A stretch of DNA of 64,000 bases from NCBI RefSeq assembly GCF_000723205.1, contig NZ_HG315671.1, positions 756,851 through 820,850 on the forward strand, written 5' to 3'. The notes below the pieces were generated by a model, which saw only the letters and a program-made list of their open reading frames with translations, was not told the origin of the DNA and made no database searches. Both the position numbers and the translations under genes were made by a program. Numbering within the stretch: position 1 is the first letter of the stretch; every line of letters begins with the position of its first letter. This document shows positions 9,166-17,183 of the stretch, piece after piece. The DNA comes from Formosa agariphila KMM 3901 (GTDB lineage: Bacteria; Bacteroidota; Bacteroidia; Flavobacteriales; Flavobacteriaceae).

Positions 9166-9402
9166 TCATCCGCCTGCAAAAGGAGGCAATAAAGCGATTT
9201 CATCTTGAAACTGAAGTGTAATCTCCTCAGAACCCTGAATCAGTTTATGGTTTAATGCCACATGGAAAGACGCCGAGTTAAATTGGTATTTAACTTTTAA
9301 ATCTTGAACCAATTCTGAAAGCGTTAACGGCTTAAATTCCAGTTGTTCTTCACTACATTGGGTCTGCTCTGCAAGCATACCAAAATATTTAATAGTAATC
9401 AT
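9166..9402 (-). CDS. moaD: Molybdopterin synthase sulfur carrier subunit MoaD
   Basis: 78 residues with a ubiquitin-like fold pattern, ending in the diagnostic Gly-Gly (LLPPFAGG) that is thiocarboxylated. Small subunit of molybdopterin synthase, partner of MoaE. Located 4 bp downstream of the siroheme synthase gene in the leftward operon. Confidence 0.93.
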   Translation of the reverse strand: MITIKYFGMLAEQTQCSEEQLEFKPLTLSELVQDLKVKYQFNSASFHVALNHKLIQGSEEITLQFQDEIALLPPFAGG

Positions 9403-9406
9403 TTGC

Positions 9407-9991
9407 TTATTTTTTTTTAGAGACGAATCCTTCTGTGATTTTGTTCATTTCATCTACTTTGTTTTGAAAATCACCTTTTAATGTTTTTCTGTACAGATTT
9501 AAATTGGATACCAATTCTGTGATATTTTCAGGAATCACTTCTTCGAAAAGTTGACGTAAACGTTTAGCGGTTGTTGGCGATTTTCCGTTAGTTGAAATGG
9601 CTATTTTTACATGACCTTTGGTAACAATTCCACCTAAATAGAAATCGCATTGGTCTGGTGTATCAGCAATATTTACAAGTAAATGTTTGGCTTTAGCATC
9701 TTGATTAATTTGAAGATTAACATCTAAATTATCGGTGCAACCAATTACAAAATGACGTTGTTCTAAATCTGAAATATCGTAAGCTTTCTGAATTAAATTT
9801 ACATGAGGATGCTGATTTGCTAAGGTTTTTAATTCGTCTAAAAAGTCTATAGATATTACATCTACATTCGCATTTGGACTCGATTTTAATAAAAAGCTTA
9901 ATTTTTCTAAACCAACATTTCCACCGCCAACAATAAGGACGTCTAGCTGATTTACTTTTAAAAACATTGGGTATAATTCGTTACGTTCCAT
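9407..9991 (-). CDS. Precorrin-2 dehydrogenase / sirohydrochlorin ferrochelatase (Met8/CysG N-terminal type)
   Basis: 194 residues. The N-terminal NAD-binding Rossmann motif (VLIVGGGNVGLEKL) and the later STNGKSPTTAKRLR segment are typical of the siroheme synthase N-terminal domain. It oxidises precorrin-2 and may insert iron to make siroheme. Together with adjacent cobA it gives the route from uroporphyrinogen III to siroheme, the prosthetic group of assimilatory nitrite reductase. It is separate from the methyltransferase, unlike the fused enterobacterial CysG. Confidence 0.92.
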   Translation of the reverse strand: MERNELYPMFLKVNQLDVLIVGGGNVGLEKLSFLLKSSPNANVDVISIDFLDELKTLANQHPHVNLIQKAYDISDLEQRHFVIGCTDNLDVNLQINQDAKAKHLLVNIADTPDQCDFYLGGIVTKGHVKIAISTNGKSPTTAKRLRQLFEEVIPENITELVSNLNLYRKTLKGDFQNKVDEMNKITEGFVSKKK

Positions 9992-9992
9992 G

Positions 9993-10802
9993 TTATTTTA
10001 TTATTGGTTCTATGTTTAAATTTTGATATATAAAATCGTCCTCCATAAACTGTTCATTAAAATAGGTTAGTAAACTTTTATGTCCGTTTACAACTTCACC
10101 AATAATAATGATTGCGGGAGACGAGAGTTGTTGTTGTTCTACTAAATCTACAATAGTTTCAATAGTTCCAACAGCCTGTTTCGCTTCTTTTTTTGTGCCA
10201 TTTTGTATAATTGCTATTGGCATATCTGCACGGTCGTTAGCTTTGTAAATGTCTGCAATTTCCGAAAGTTTAGACATGCCCATTAAAACTATAACCGTTG
10301 CGCTAGATTGTGCCGCTAATTTGACATCGTTAGAGAGTGAGCGACTAGATGTTGTTCCGGTAATTACCCAAAAACTTTCAGAAACTCTGCGTTGTGTTAC
10401 AGGTATTCCAACCGAAGCAGGAACGGCGATTGCTGAGGTAATTCCAGGGATTATTGCCGTTTTAATGCCGTAACGTTCAAGGTAGTCGGTTTCTTCTTTA
10501 CCGCGACCAAATACAAACGGATCACCACCTTTTAGGCGAACTACTTTGCCGTATTTCTGGGCGTAAGTTACTAACAAATCATTTATCTGATCTTGTGTAT
10601 AGCTGTGGTTGCCTTTTCGTTTTCCAATATATAGTTTTACCGCGTCTGGAGCATGCTCTAAAATATCTTCATTCACTAAAGCATCGTATAACACCGCTTT
10701 AGCTTTTTTTAATGCCTTTACAGCTTTTAATGTTAGTAAATCTGGGTCGCCTGGCCCTGCGCCAACTAAGGTTACTTTAGGTTGAACATCTGCTTTCTTC
10801 AT
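9993..10802 (-). CDS. cobA: Uroporphyrinogen-III C-methyltransferase (SUMT)
   Basis: 269 residues. SAM-dependent methylation of uroporphyrinogen III to precorrin-2. Motifs are VTLVGAGPGDPDLLTLKA at the N-terminus, RLKGGDPFVFGRG, and PGITSAIAVPA. It is 1 bp upstream of the siroheme synthase gene and overlaps mobA by 4 bp. Operon context points to siroheme for nitrite reduction rather than B12 synthesis; no other cobalamin biosynthesis genes are in the window. Confidence 0.95.
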   Translation of the reverse strand: MKKADVQPKVTLVGAGPGDPDLLTLKAVKALKKAKAVLYDALVNEDILEHAPDAVKLYIGKRKGNHSYTQDQINDLLVTYAQKYGKVVRLKGGDPFVFGRGKEETDYLERYGIKTAIIPGITSAIAVPASVGIPVTQRRVSESFWVITGTTSSRSLSNDVKLAAQSSATVIVLMGMSKLSEIADIYKANDRADMPIAIIQNGTKKEAKQAVGTIETIVDLVEQQQLSSPAIIIIGEVVNGHKSLLTYFNEQFMEDDFIYQNLNIEPIIK

Positions 10803-11383
10803 AATTTACGCTGTATTAAAGTTTGTAATTCGTCTTGGGTATTAATATTATAAAGGGCATCAAAATCTCGAGATGCCACTTGTATGCGATGATAAGTTGA
10901 TGACTGAATTAAGCTCATCAATTTTAAATGATTTTGCTGAATAGCTGTTTCAAATTTTTCAAGATTATTAGTGCTATACATGCCAATTAATGGGTAATCT
11001 CTGGTACTGTCTGACACAAAAGCAATGTTTGAATTGATAACTTTTGAATTGATTAAATACCGATTTAAAATATGTGTCGATATCATTGGTATATCGCAAC
11101 TTAATATTAAATTTTGTTGAGTATTTGTATGCGTTAATGCGGTGTGAATACCGCCAACAGGACCTTTATCTTTGTGAATATCTGCAACTAGTGGATACTT
11201 ATAAATACTATAATCTGTGTTTTCTGTAATAAGAAATATATGATTTGAAATGGGTTTTACAGCATCTAAAATCCATTCTATAAACGGTTTCTTATTAAAC
11301 ACCACTAGGCCTTTCTCTGTCTGCATGCGAGAACTTTTTCCGCCACAAAGAATATAAACCGATATGTGTTTTTGTGTATTCAT
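10799..11383 (-). CDS. mobA: Molybdenum cofactor guanylyltransferase MobA
   Basis: 194 residues. Nucleotidyltransferase motif ILCGGKSSRMQTEKG at the N-terminus and SCDIPMI in the middle. It attaches GMP to Mo-molybdopterin to make the bis-MGD form, which is the cofactor class expected for the neighbouring NasA-type nitrate reductase. It overlaps cobA by 4 bp and shares one base with the upstream permease gene. Confidence 0.93.
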   Translation of the reverse strand: MNTQKHISVYILCGGKSSRMQTEKGLVVFNKKPFIEWILDAVKPISNHIFLITENTDYSIYKYPLVADIHKDKGPVGGIHTALTHTNTQQNLILSCDIPMISTHILNRYLINSKVINSNIAFVSDSTRDYPLIGMYSTNNLEKFETAIQQNHLKLMSLIQSSTYHRIQVASRDFDALYNINTQDELQTLIQRKL

Positions 11384-12129
11384 TAAAACATAAATAATTT
11401 AATTGATGCCAATAACAAAACGAACGACAACATATACGTTAGTTTTATATTCGAAAATTTTTGACTCCCATATTTAGCGCCTAATGTTCCGCCAATTAAT
11501 GCAAACGGAATCAGGTAAAAAGATTCGGTTGGGAAACTGTCGTTTTTTAATAAAAACCCTATAATTCCAGACACAGAATTTACAAAAATAAATAAGGCCG
11601 AAACAGCAGCCGATTCTTTGGTAGTTCCCCAAGCTAGTAGTAATATTATCGGACTTAAAATGATGCCGCCACCAATACCAATCATACCAGAAAATAACCC
11701 AATACCACAGCCTATTAATAAAGCAAGCGGTAGATTTACAGATTTTTGAGTGTCTTGCTCTTTTTTGAAAATGCCTAGAATACGCAAAACAGCAATAATT
11801 AAAAACACACCTAAAATTTGTTTGTATAAAGTCGTGTTTATAGTAAGATACCCGCCAATAAAAGCGGCGGGAATTGAAGTTATGGCAAACGGATAAAAGA
11901 GTTTCCAATTAAAGTGTTTGTTCTTTTTGAAATACCAAAACGAAATCCCACTAACAAAAATATTTAAGAGTAATGCTGTTGGTTTTATAATTACAATAGG
12001 GAATGAAAATAAAGCCATTAACGCCAAATAGCCGCTCGCACCACCATGCCCAACCGATGCATACAAAAATGAAATGCATACCAGAATAACAGCAAATATG
12101 ATGAATACGTTGGTGCTAAGAAATTCCAT
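11383..12129 (-). CDS. TauE/SafE family permease
   Basis: 248-residue integral membrane protein with about 8 hydrophobic segments and two Gly-rich repeats (SVGHGGASGYLAL near residue 26, and GMIGIGGGIILSPI near 148), typical of the TauE/SafE (DUF81) family of anion or sulfur-compound permeases. It is embedded in the Moco/siroheme operon between modE-like and mobA, overlapping modE-like by 14 bp. No ModABC molybdate transporter is present, so transport of an oxyanion related to the pathway is possible, but the substrate is not determinable from sequence. Confidence 0.85.
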   Translation of the reverse strand: MEFLSTNVFIIFAVILVCISFLYASVGHGGASGYLALMALFSFPIVIIKPTALLLNIFVSGISFWYFKKNKHFNWKLFYPFAITSIPAAFIGGYLTINTTLYKQILGVFLIIAVLRILGIFKKEQDTQKSVNLPLALLIGCGIGLFSGMIGIGGGIILSPIILLLAWGTTKESAAVSALFIFVNSVSGIIGFLLKNDSFPTESFYLIPFALIGGTLGAKYGSQKFSNIKLTYMLSFVLLLASIKLFMF

Positions 12130-12460
12130 TAGTAACGGGCTTAAATTCGTTGTTTAAAAAAGTTTCGCATTTGTCATTTAAGTCTTCAAATTCTGCAATA
12201 AGTTGTTTTCCGTAAGCGGTTAATGTCGAGCTGCCTCCAGATTTTCCTCCAATAGATTTAACTAATAAAGGGGCGTCTGCCAACTGTTCCATATCATTCA
12301 ATAAATTCCAAGCCTTTTTATAAGACATGTTTAGTGCTTTTGCTGCTGCGGTAATAGAATGTTCGCTATCTACCTTCTTTAGCAGTTTTATTTTTCCGTA
12401 CCCTATAAAAGGCTTGCCATCTTTTTCAATCCAAATTCTACTTTTAATTTCCATAGCCAT
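12116..12460 (-). CDS. ModE-type winged-helix regulator lacking the molbindin domain
   Basis: 114 residues. Matches the N-terminal DNA-binding domain of ModE (HTH segment SITAAAKALNMSYKKAWNLL, followed by GGKSGGSSTLTAYG). E. coli ModE is about 260 residues with two C-terminal Mop domains for molybdate; here they are missing, so direct molybdate sensing is not evident. It overlaps moeA by 17 bp and the TauE gene by 14 bp. A role in controlling the operon or the narK promoter is plausible because both carry a related dyad, but this is inference. Confidence 0.88.
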   Translation of the reverse strand: MAMEIKSRIWIEKDGKPFIGYGKIKLLKKVDSEHSITAAAKALNMSYKKAWNLLNDMEQLADAPLLVKSIGGKSGGSSTLTAYGKQLIAEFEDLNDKCETFLNNEFKPVTNGIS

Positions 12461-13628
12461 CTAAATTTATACAGGTTACGTGTTCTTGAGCTTCTAAATT
12501 TTCTACATCTTCAGGAATTGTTACCAAAACATTACTAGTGGCAAAGGTGTTTAACATAGACGATTGCTGACTTGGTAAAATACCTACGTTCCCATCTTTA
12601 CAATAGCCCTTAAGAAATAGTGTTTTTCCTGTTGTGTTTTTAAATGCTGAATTTAGCTTTGCCTGTAATCTTGGTAAATGATAATCGCTAAATCCAGAAT
12701 ATTTTTTTAAAATAGGTAATACGTAGACGTAGAAAGCGGTTAATGCTGAAGCAGGATTTCCAGGAAGTGCAAATACAAATTGCTGGTCTTTTTTACCAAA
12801 CCAAAGGGGTTTTCCTGGTTTCTGATTGATTTTATAAAACAATTCGTTTACATGATTATAATCTAACGCTTCTTTTACAAAATCGTAATCGCCAACAGAA
12901 ATTCCTCCAGAGATTAATAGTATATCTCCGTAATCTAGAGCTTTTTTTATAGCTTTGTTAGTCGCTTTTAAAGTATCTTTGGCTTTAAATATTTTAATTT
13001 TTTTTATGCCAAAACGCTGTAATGCCATTTTAAGCATTACCGAATTGCTTTCGTAAATAGCACCGTCTTTTAAAGGTTTTCCATGTGTTTGTAATTCGTT
13101 ACCTGTAACTAATACCGATACCTTTGGAGTGTTATATACTGCAATTTTTGAGATGCCTAATCCAGCTAAAAATCCAATGGCAGCTTCGTTTAATCGCGTG
13201 CCTTCTGTTAATACTTTATCTCCCGCATGAACTTGTTCGCCTACAGGTCTAACATTAGCACCTTGTCGTGGCATTTTTATAATACGTATACCGTCTGCAT
13301 GTTTGCTAACATGTTCTTGCATAACTACAGTATCTGCAGTATCAGGAACTTTAGCTCCAGTAAAAATACGTACGGCTTCTAAAGGTTGTAGCGTAATGTG
13401 TTTCGCATCTCCGGCTTTAGATTCTTCTGTAACTTTATAGTCGGTGTTGTCGCTCCAAATAATTGCATAACCATCCATAGCCGATTGTCTAAACGATGGC
13501 ATATTAATAGGAGCCAAAATGTCTTCTGCTAATATAAAACCTAGACTTTTAGAAATCTTCACCTTTTTAATATGGTGTACGATTTTAGTCGTGTCTATAA
13601 TGTGTAATGCTTGTTGAACCGATATCAT
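12444..13628 (-). CDS. moeA: Molybdopterin molybdenumtransferase MoeA
   Basis: 394 residues, usual MoeA length. Inserts molybdate into adenylated molybdopterin. Features include SFRQSAMDGYAI near the N-terminus, IFTGAKVPDTADTVVMQE, and LISGGISVGDYDFV plus FALPGNPASAL in the catalytic half. First gene of the leftward ten-gene cofactor operon. Its upstream region (13629-13849) holds a long inverted repeat containing the TAAGTA-N4-TACGTA core. Confidence 0.96.
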   Translation of the reverse strand: MISVQQALHIIDTTKIVHHIKKVKISKSLGFILAEDILAPINMPSFRQSAMDGYAIIWSDNTDYKVTEESKAGDAKHITLQPLEAVRIFTGAKVPDTADTVVMQEHVSKHADGIRIIKMPRQGANVRPVGEQVHAGDKVLTEGTRLNEAAIGFLAGLGISKIAVYNTPKVSVLVTGNELQTHGKPLKDGAIYESNSVMLKMALQRFGIKKIKIFKAKDTLKATNKAIKKALDYGDILLISGGISVGDYDFVKEALDYNHVNELFYKINQKPGKPLWFGKKDQQFVFALPGNPASALTAFYVYVLPILKKYSGFSDYHLPRLQAKLNSAFKNTTGKTLFLKGYCKDGNVGILPSQQSSMLNTFATSNVLVTIPEDVENLEAQEHVTCINLDGYGN

Positions 13629-13675
13629 AAATTAAAGCGTTATGTCCTGACGAATATAACGAAATAAAATGCTTA

Positions 13676-13715
13676 AAAAACAAAAACTAAGTATTTTTAC
13701 GTAGTTTTTGTTTTT
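13676..13715. promoter_or_regulatory. Long inverted repeat upstream of moeA
   Basis: Two 18-bp arms (13676-13693 and 13698-13715) around a TTTT spacer match at 17 of 18 positions; the left arm starts AAAAACAAAAACTA. The centre reads TAAGTA-TTTT-TACGTA (13688-13703) and resembles the narK palindrome core. It sits 48-87 bp before the moeA start and about 135 bp before the divergent metallophosphoesterase gene. Operator function is inferred; a transcribed hairpin is an alternative. Confidence 0.5.
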
Positions 13716-13849
13716 CGGTCTTTTTTCTGACGATAATTTAATGAAGTGGGCATTTTAATAAAAAACGTGTTTTCGAATTACAATAAGATTGGAATGAGTT
13801 AACTTGTTAGCACTCGAGCCTATACTTTTAATCTTTTAAAGTTTGATTT

Positions 13850-15064
13850 ATGAAATCGTATCCGTTGTCGGTAATTATTTTGCTTTGTTTGGCTATTTTA
13901 CTTGTAGATGCTGTTTCATTTTATTGGTTGCAATCGGTGTTACAATGGGTGACTGTAGATTTTTATAAGCATCTCATTAACGGTTTGTTTGTGTTTTTTT
14001 CAATCGGATTGGTAACCGCCATTTTGGTTTTAAAAGTACGTTTAGATCATATCGATGTAAAACGCAAACAGGTGCTTATCTCATCGTTATACGGATTGAC
14101 AGTGTCATCGTTTATTCCTAAATTTATTTTTGTGGTTTTTATAACGATACTGAGTTTAACAAATAAGATGTTTTCTGTAACCGAATCGTTGTGGATAATT
14201 CCCGTTTTTGGAGTTGTTGCTGGTATTTTGCCGTTTCTAGCTATAGTGTATGCCGTTTTTAAAGCGGTGTATTATTTTAAAACGTATCACATTACTGTAC
14301 ATCATGACGATTTACCAAACGCTTTTGACGGATTACGTGTTGTACATATTTCAGATTTGCATTTAGGAAGTCTTAATTATCGCTATAAAGTATTAGACCG
14401 CGCCATACAAATTATTAATAACTTAAAACCCGATGTGGTTTGCTTTACTGGCGATTTAGTTAATAATTACGCATGGGAATTAAACGGTTGGGAGAATTGT
14501 TTTTTGAAGTTGTCTCCAGACATTAAAAAATATGCGGTTTTAGGAAATCACGATTATGGCGATTATAGTTCTTGGCATTCTGAAGAAGATAAACAAAAGA
14601 ACTTCGAAACGTTGAAGCAGTTTTACGATAAAATCCAGTTTAAATTACTGATGAATGAATGGGATGTAATTATTAAAAACAATGAGAAATTACATGTCGT
14701 AGGTGTCGAGAATTGGGGCATTCCACCATTTAAACAATATGGCGATTTAAAACAGAGTATAGACGGTTTACAGGCATCAGATTTTAAAATTTTAATGTCT
14801 CACGATCCCACCCATTGGAGTGAAGAAGTTGTGGCAGATACCAATATAGCGCTAACACTTGCAGGACATACACACGGCATGCAAGCAGGACTTCGAATTA
14901 AAAATAAAACCTGGAGTCCTATAAAATATAAATATAAACATTGGGCTGGATTGTATAAAGAAACCAATCAGTATTTATATGTAAATCGCGGATTGGGCTG
15001 GTTAGGGTTTCCTGGACGATTAGGAATGCGGCCTGAAATTACATTACTGACCTTAAAAAAATAA
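13850..15064 (+). CDS. Membrane-anchored metallophosphoesterase
   Basis: 404 residues. The first roughly 150 hold four hydrophobic segments, followed by a cytoplasmic or periplasmic calcineurin-like phosphoesterase domain. All metal-binding blocks are visible: D169-L-H171 in HISDLHLG, FTGDLVNN, LGNHDYGDY, MSHDP and AGHTHG. The family includes YaeI-like phosphodiesterases (UDP-2,3-diacylglucosamine-type and others); the substrate is not predictable. Divergent from moeA and followed by a small ArsC-fold gene 63 bp downstream. Confidence 0.9.
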   Translation: MKSYPLSVIILLCLAILLVDAVSFYWLQSVLQWVTVDFYKHLINGLFVFFSIGLVTAILVLKVRLDHIDVKRKQVLISSLYGLTVSSFIPKFIFVVFITILSLTNKMFSVTESLWIIPVFGVVAGILPFLAIVYAVFKAVYYFKTYHITVHHDDLPNAFDGLRVVHISDLHLGSLNYRYKVLDRAIQIINNLKPDVVCFTGDLVNNYAWELNGWENCFLKLSPDIKKYAVLGNHDYGDYSSWHSEEDKQKNFETLKQFYDKIQFKLLMNEWDVIIKNNEKLHVVGVENWGIPPFKQYGDLKQSIDGLQASDFKILMSHDPTHWSEEVVADTNIALTLAGHTHGMQAGLRIKNKTWSPIKYKYKHWAGLYKETNQYLYVNRGLGWLGFPGRLGMRPEITLLTLKK

Positions 15065-15127
15065 GATGGACGAGATGCCGTCTATAGAAATTGAAAAAGA
15101 ATATAAAAATATAAAAAAACAAAAATT

Positions 15128-15538
15128 ATGGATATTATGGGAGTTTTAGCAGAAGATAATAAACAGTTGACCTTAATATATAATTCAGAAACGTCTGTAG
15201 GGAAACAAACCTTGGCTTATGCTAATGCATCAGACAAGAAGTTACTGTCTATAGATATTTCTAAAACTAAGGTTACGGGAACACAATGGGCAGAAATTGC
15301 TTCTAATTTAGGAGTGAACATTGGAGATTTAGTCGATGAAGATCATCCGAATTTTGTTAAGAATTTTGGAGATAAAGGTGCGATGCTTAGCTCCGAAGAT
15401 TGGATTAAGATACTACAACATCAACCAGAAGTTTTAAAAGGATGTATTGTTATTAATGGAAAAAATCGATTAGTAATTACAAATCCGTCTGATTTAGTAA
15501 AACACTTAGGAATTGAAGGTGAAGACATTCCTGAATAA
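15128..15538 (+). CDS. ArsC/Spx-fold small protein without catalytic cysteine
   Basis: 136 residues. The N-terminal LTLIYNSETSVGKQTLAYA aligns with the arsenate reductase pattern in which a Cys follows the first strand (typically YxxxxCxxSR), but Ser/Glu/Thr occupy that region. The only cysteine is in LKGCIVINGKNRLV. Arsenate reductase activity is therefore unlikely; the fold assignment rests on spacing of the N-terminal strand, the central helix and the C-terminal LKGCIVINGK block. Function unknown. An ATG at 15137 is an alternative start. Confidence 0.6.
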   Translation: MDIMGVLAEDNKQLTLIYNSETSVGKQTLAYANASDKKLLSIDISKTKVTGTQWAEIASNLGVNIGDLVDEDHPNFVKNFGDKGAMLSSEDWIKILQHQPEVLKGCIVINGKNRLVITNPSDLVKHLGIEGEDIPE

Positions 15539-15583
15539 TGTTAGAGAAGCAAATAGTATAACCTATAATTAAAGCGAAAAGAG

Positions 15584-15620
15584 CACACGGTCTACCAGAT
15601 AGGTTTAGGTAAACCGTGTG
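15584..15620. terminator. Hairpin between convergent genes
   Basis: Arms 15584-15596 and 15608-15620 (CACACGGTCTACC against GGTAAACCGTGTG) pair at 12 of 13 positions with an 11-nt loop. It lies between the ArsC-fold gene and the convergent PH-like membrane gene, so it could serve both directions, although no long T-run follows. Confidence 0.5.
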
Positions 15621-15630
15621 TCGCTAAATT

Positions 15631-16029
15631 TTAAGCCGATTTCAGCTGCAATCCGTCTAAAAACAAATTCAACATAGCAAGGTCGTTGTCGTTAATATAT
15701 TCAGGGTTTATTTTAAGTTCCTTGTCTTTTGATTTTAAAATGTAGTTAGTTGGGAGCTTTTTAACTTCTATGATGTCGCTAATATCCATGTGTTTTGGAA
15801 ATGGTGCGTATCTAGAAATAACCTGTTCTGTAATGGTTATATAGGTCAGTTTATGTTCTAAAAAATAAAGTCCTATTTGCAGTATAGCTAGTATAAACCA
15901 AGCATAGTCACTCCATCTTAAATTGTAATTTTCATTAAATATGAAGTTTGATAAGGGTAATAACAGCCAAACAAAACCATAAATAAGATTTCTATAATGT
16001 TTCTTTTTCTTGTAAATTTTTTGAATCAT
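15631..16029 (-). CDS. Small membrane protein, two TM segments plus PH-like domain (copy A1)
   Basis: 132 residues. A basic N-terminus (KKKKHYR) is followed by two hydrophobic segments (about 12-32 and 40-58), then a soluble half with the strand-rich pattern ITITEQVISRYAPFPKHMD that looks like a bacterial PH domain. It is a clear paralog of 17184-17588: shared features are the N-terminal basic patch, R/KN-L-I, YAWF/YGWLF, Y-I-T-I and the Y-T/A-P-F-P-K block. Paired with copy B1 just upstream (1 bp gap). No function is assigned. Confidence 0.7.
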   Translation of the reverse strand: MIQKIYKKKKHYRNLIYGFVWLLLPLSNFIFNENYNLRWSDYAWFILAILQIGLYFLEHKLTYITITEQVISRYAPFPKHMDISDIIEVKKLPTNYILKSKDKELKINPEYINDNDLAMLNLFLDGLQLKSA

Positions 16030-16030
16030 T

Positions 16031-16276
16031 TTATGATTTTTTGAGTTTAGATTGTTTGTTTATAATGTAATAGTTTCTGTATACACGACATAAATTTAAA
16101 AATAAATACAAATTTAAAAATGTGATTACAGCATTGGATTTTTGAAATAAACTGACTTTGAAAACATCTGTAAGAGAAATTATAAGAAGTAGCGAACCAA
16201 CGAGCCAAACAGCAGTAAGAAGAATAACTTGTTTTTGGGTTGGATATTTTACCCAAGTATATAATTTAGAAAACAT
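16031..16276 (-). CDS. Small two-TM membrane protein (copy B1)
   Basis: 81 residues from the ATG at 16276; an in-frame TTG at 16300 would extend it by eight residues. Starts MFSKLYTWVKYPTQKQVILL and has two hydrophobic segments, then a basic tail. Paralog of 17607-17852 (shared WxKxPTxKQVILxTxxWLxGxLLLxxSxT pattern). Forms a two-gene unit with copy A1 that is repeated 1.5 kb to the right. Confidence 0.65.
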   Translation of the reverse strand: MFSKLYTWVKYPTQKQVILLTAVWLVGSLLLIISLTDVFKVSLFQKSNAVITFLNLYLFLNLCRVYRNYYIINKQSKLKKS

Positions 16277-16747
16277 AGTATTAAGTTTTATAATGCACAA
16301 TTTACATTATTCTATCCATTAATAATAAGTGAGTCTAAATAATGAGATATTTTATGCTTTCTATGATTTAAATTGAAGATTTACGCTTATCTTAAAGTAA
16401 TTTCTACCATATATTTAAAAGTCATTTTTCATTCTTAGCTATGGTTGCGCACTATTAACCCAAGCATCCAATATAGTAAGAACAGTTAAGGTGTTTGCTT
16501 TGAGGTTCACTACTTAGGTGTATTTCCTTTTTTTAATAATTTAGAATAGTATTCCTTGTTTAGACTTTTTTTATTATAAATTCACTCACTTTAAATTTTT
16601 CTGAATTCTATCGAATATTACTGCGATTAATACGGTCCACAATAATCTGTAGATTCAGATATTAAAAGCAACTTTTTTATATGATTTTAATTACAGCTAT
16701 TATTCTGTCTCTTTCTATTGTTTTCTTTACTAGCATTAGTAGGTTTC
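16277..16747. other. Gene-free spacer within the duplicated cluster
   Basis: About 470 bp with no convincing reading frame on either strand. A 37-codon hydrophobic frame on the plus strand (16682-16795) runs into the antisense of the next gene and has no supporting context. No tRNA, terminator-grade hairpin or known repeat was recognised. The base composition is like that of the surrounding small genes; it may be the residue of the duplication that produced the two A-B units. Confidence 0.5.
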
Positions 16748-17179
16748 TTAATAGAAAGTGCTGTTTTCTACTATGCGATTTGTATTTATAATATCGAATA
16801 TTTTTTTCGAATCTGAAGGTTCAATATCTTTTAAATCGAATGTAGAGTCTTTTTTATTATGTCTTGAAATTTTTAATGTATTGTCTGTTAGCTCGACATC
16901 ACTTATGTGGTTAAAAGAAATACTCGTACTCTTAAAGAAAGCATTTAGTTTTATAACAATTCCTTTTTTGTTCCATTGTACGGCGTTTTTAAACCAAAAT
17001 AACTGGCCATTTACTACAATCATTAGAAACATTCCTGTTATATAGATGTATTTATAAATTTTAGGATTTTCTAGATGGAAAGGTTTAAATATGCTAATAA
17101 CCATAGCTATAATAAGAACTATAAGTAATATAATTTGTAATGGATTTTTATCTATGCGAATAAAGTGTATGCGTTTCAT
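16748..17179 (-). CDS. Small membrane protein, two TM segments plus PH-like domain (member C)
   Basis: 143 residues with the same architecture as copies A1 and A2: short basic N-terminus, two hydrophobic segments (about 14-32 and 42-62), then a strand-rich domain (KKGIVIKLNAFFKSTSISFN). More diverged than A1 is from A2. Directly downstream (4 bp) of copy A2, so B2-A2-C look like one transcript. Function unknown. Confidence 0.6.
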   Translation of the reverse strand: MKRIHFIRIDKNPLQIILLIVLIIAMVISIFKPFHLENPKIYKYIYITGMFLMIVVNGQLFWFKNAVQWNKKGIVIKLNAFFKSTSISFNHISDVELTDNTLKISRHNKKDSTFDLKDIEPSDSKKIFDIINTNRIVENSTFY

Positions 17180-17183
17180 GATT

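Noticed and set aside
11474-11908. 144-residue minus-strand frame inside the TauE/SafE gene
   Set aside because: Out-of-frame shadow rich in Cys, Trp and Phe with no family features; the TauE/SafE frame accounts for the region.
16682-16795. 37-codon hydrophobic plus-strand frame
   Set aside because: Short, runs into antisense of member C, no terminator or promoter; likely chance in AT-rich DNA.
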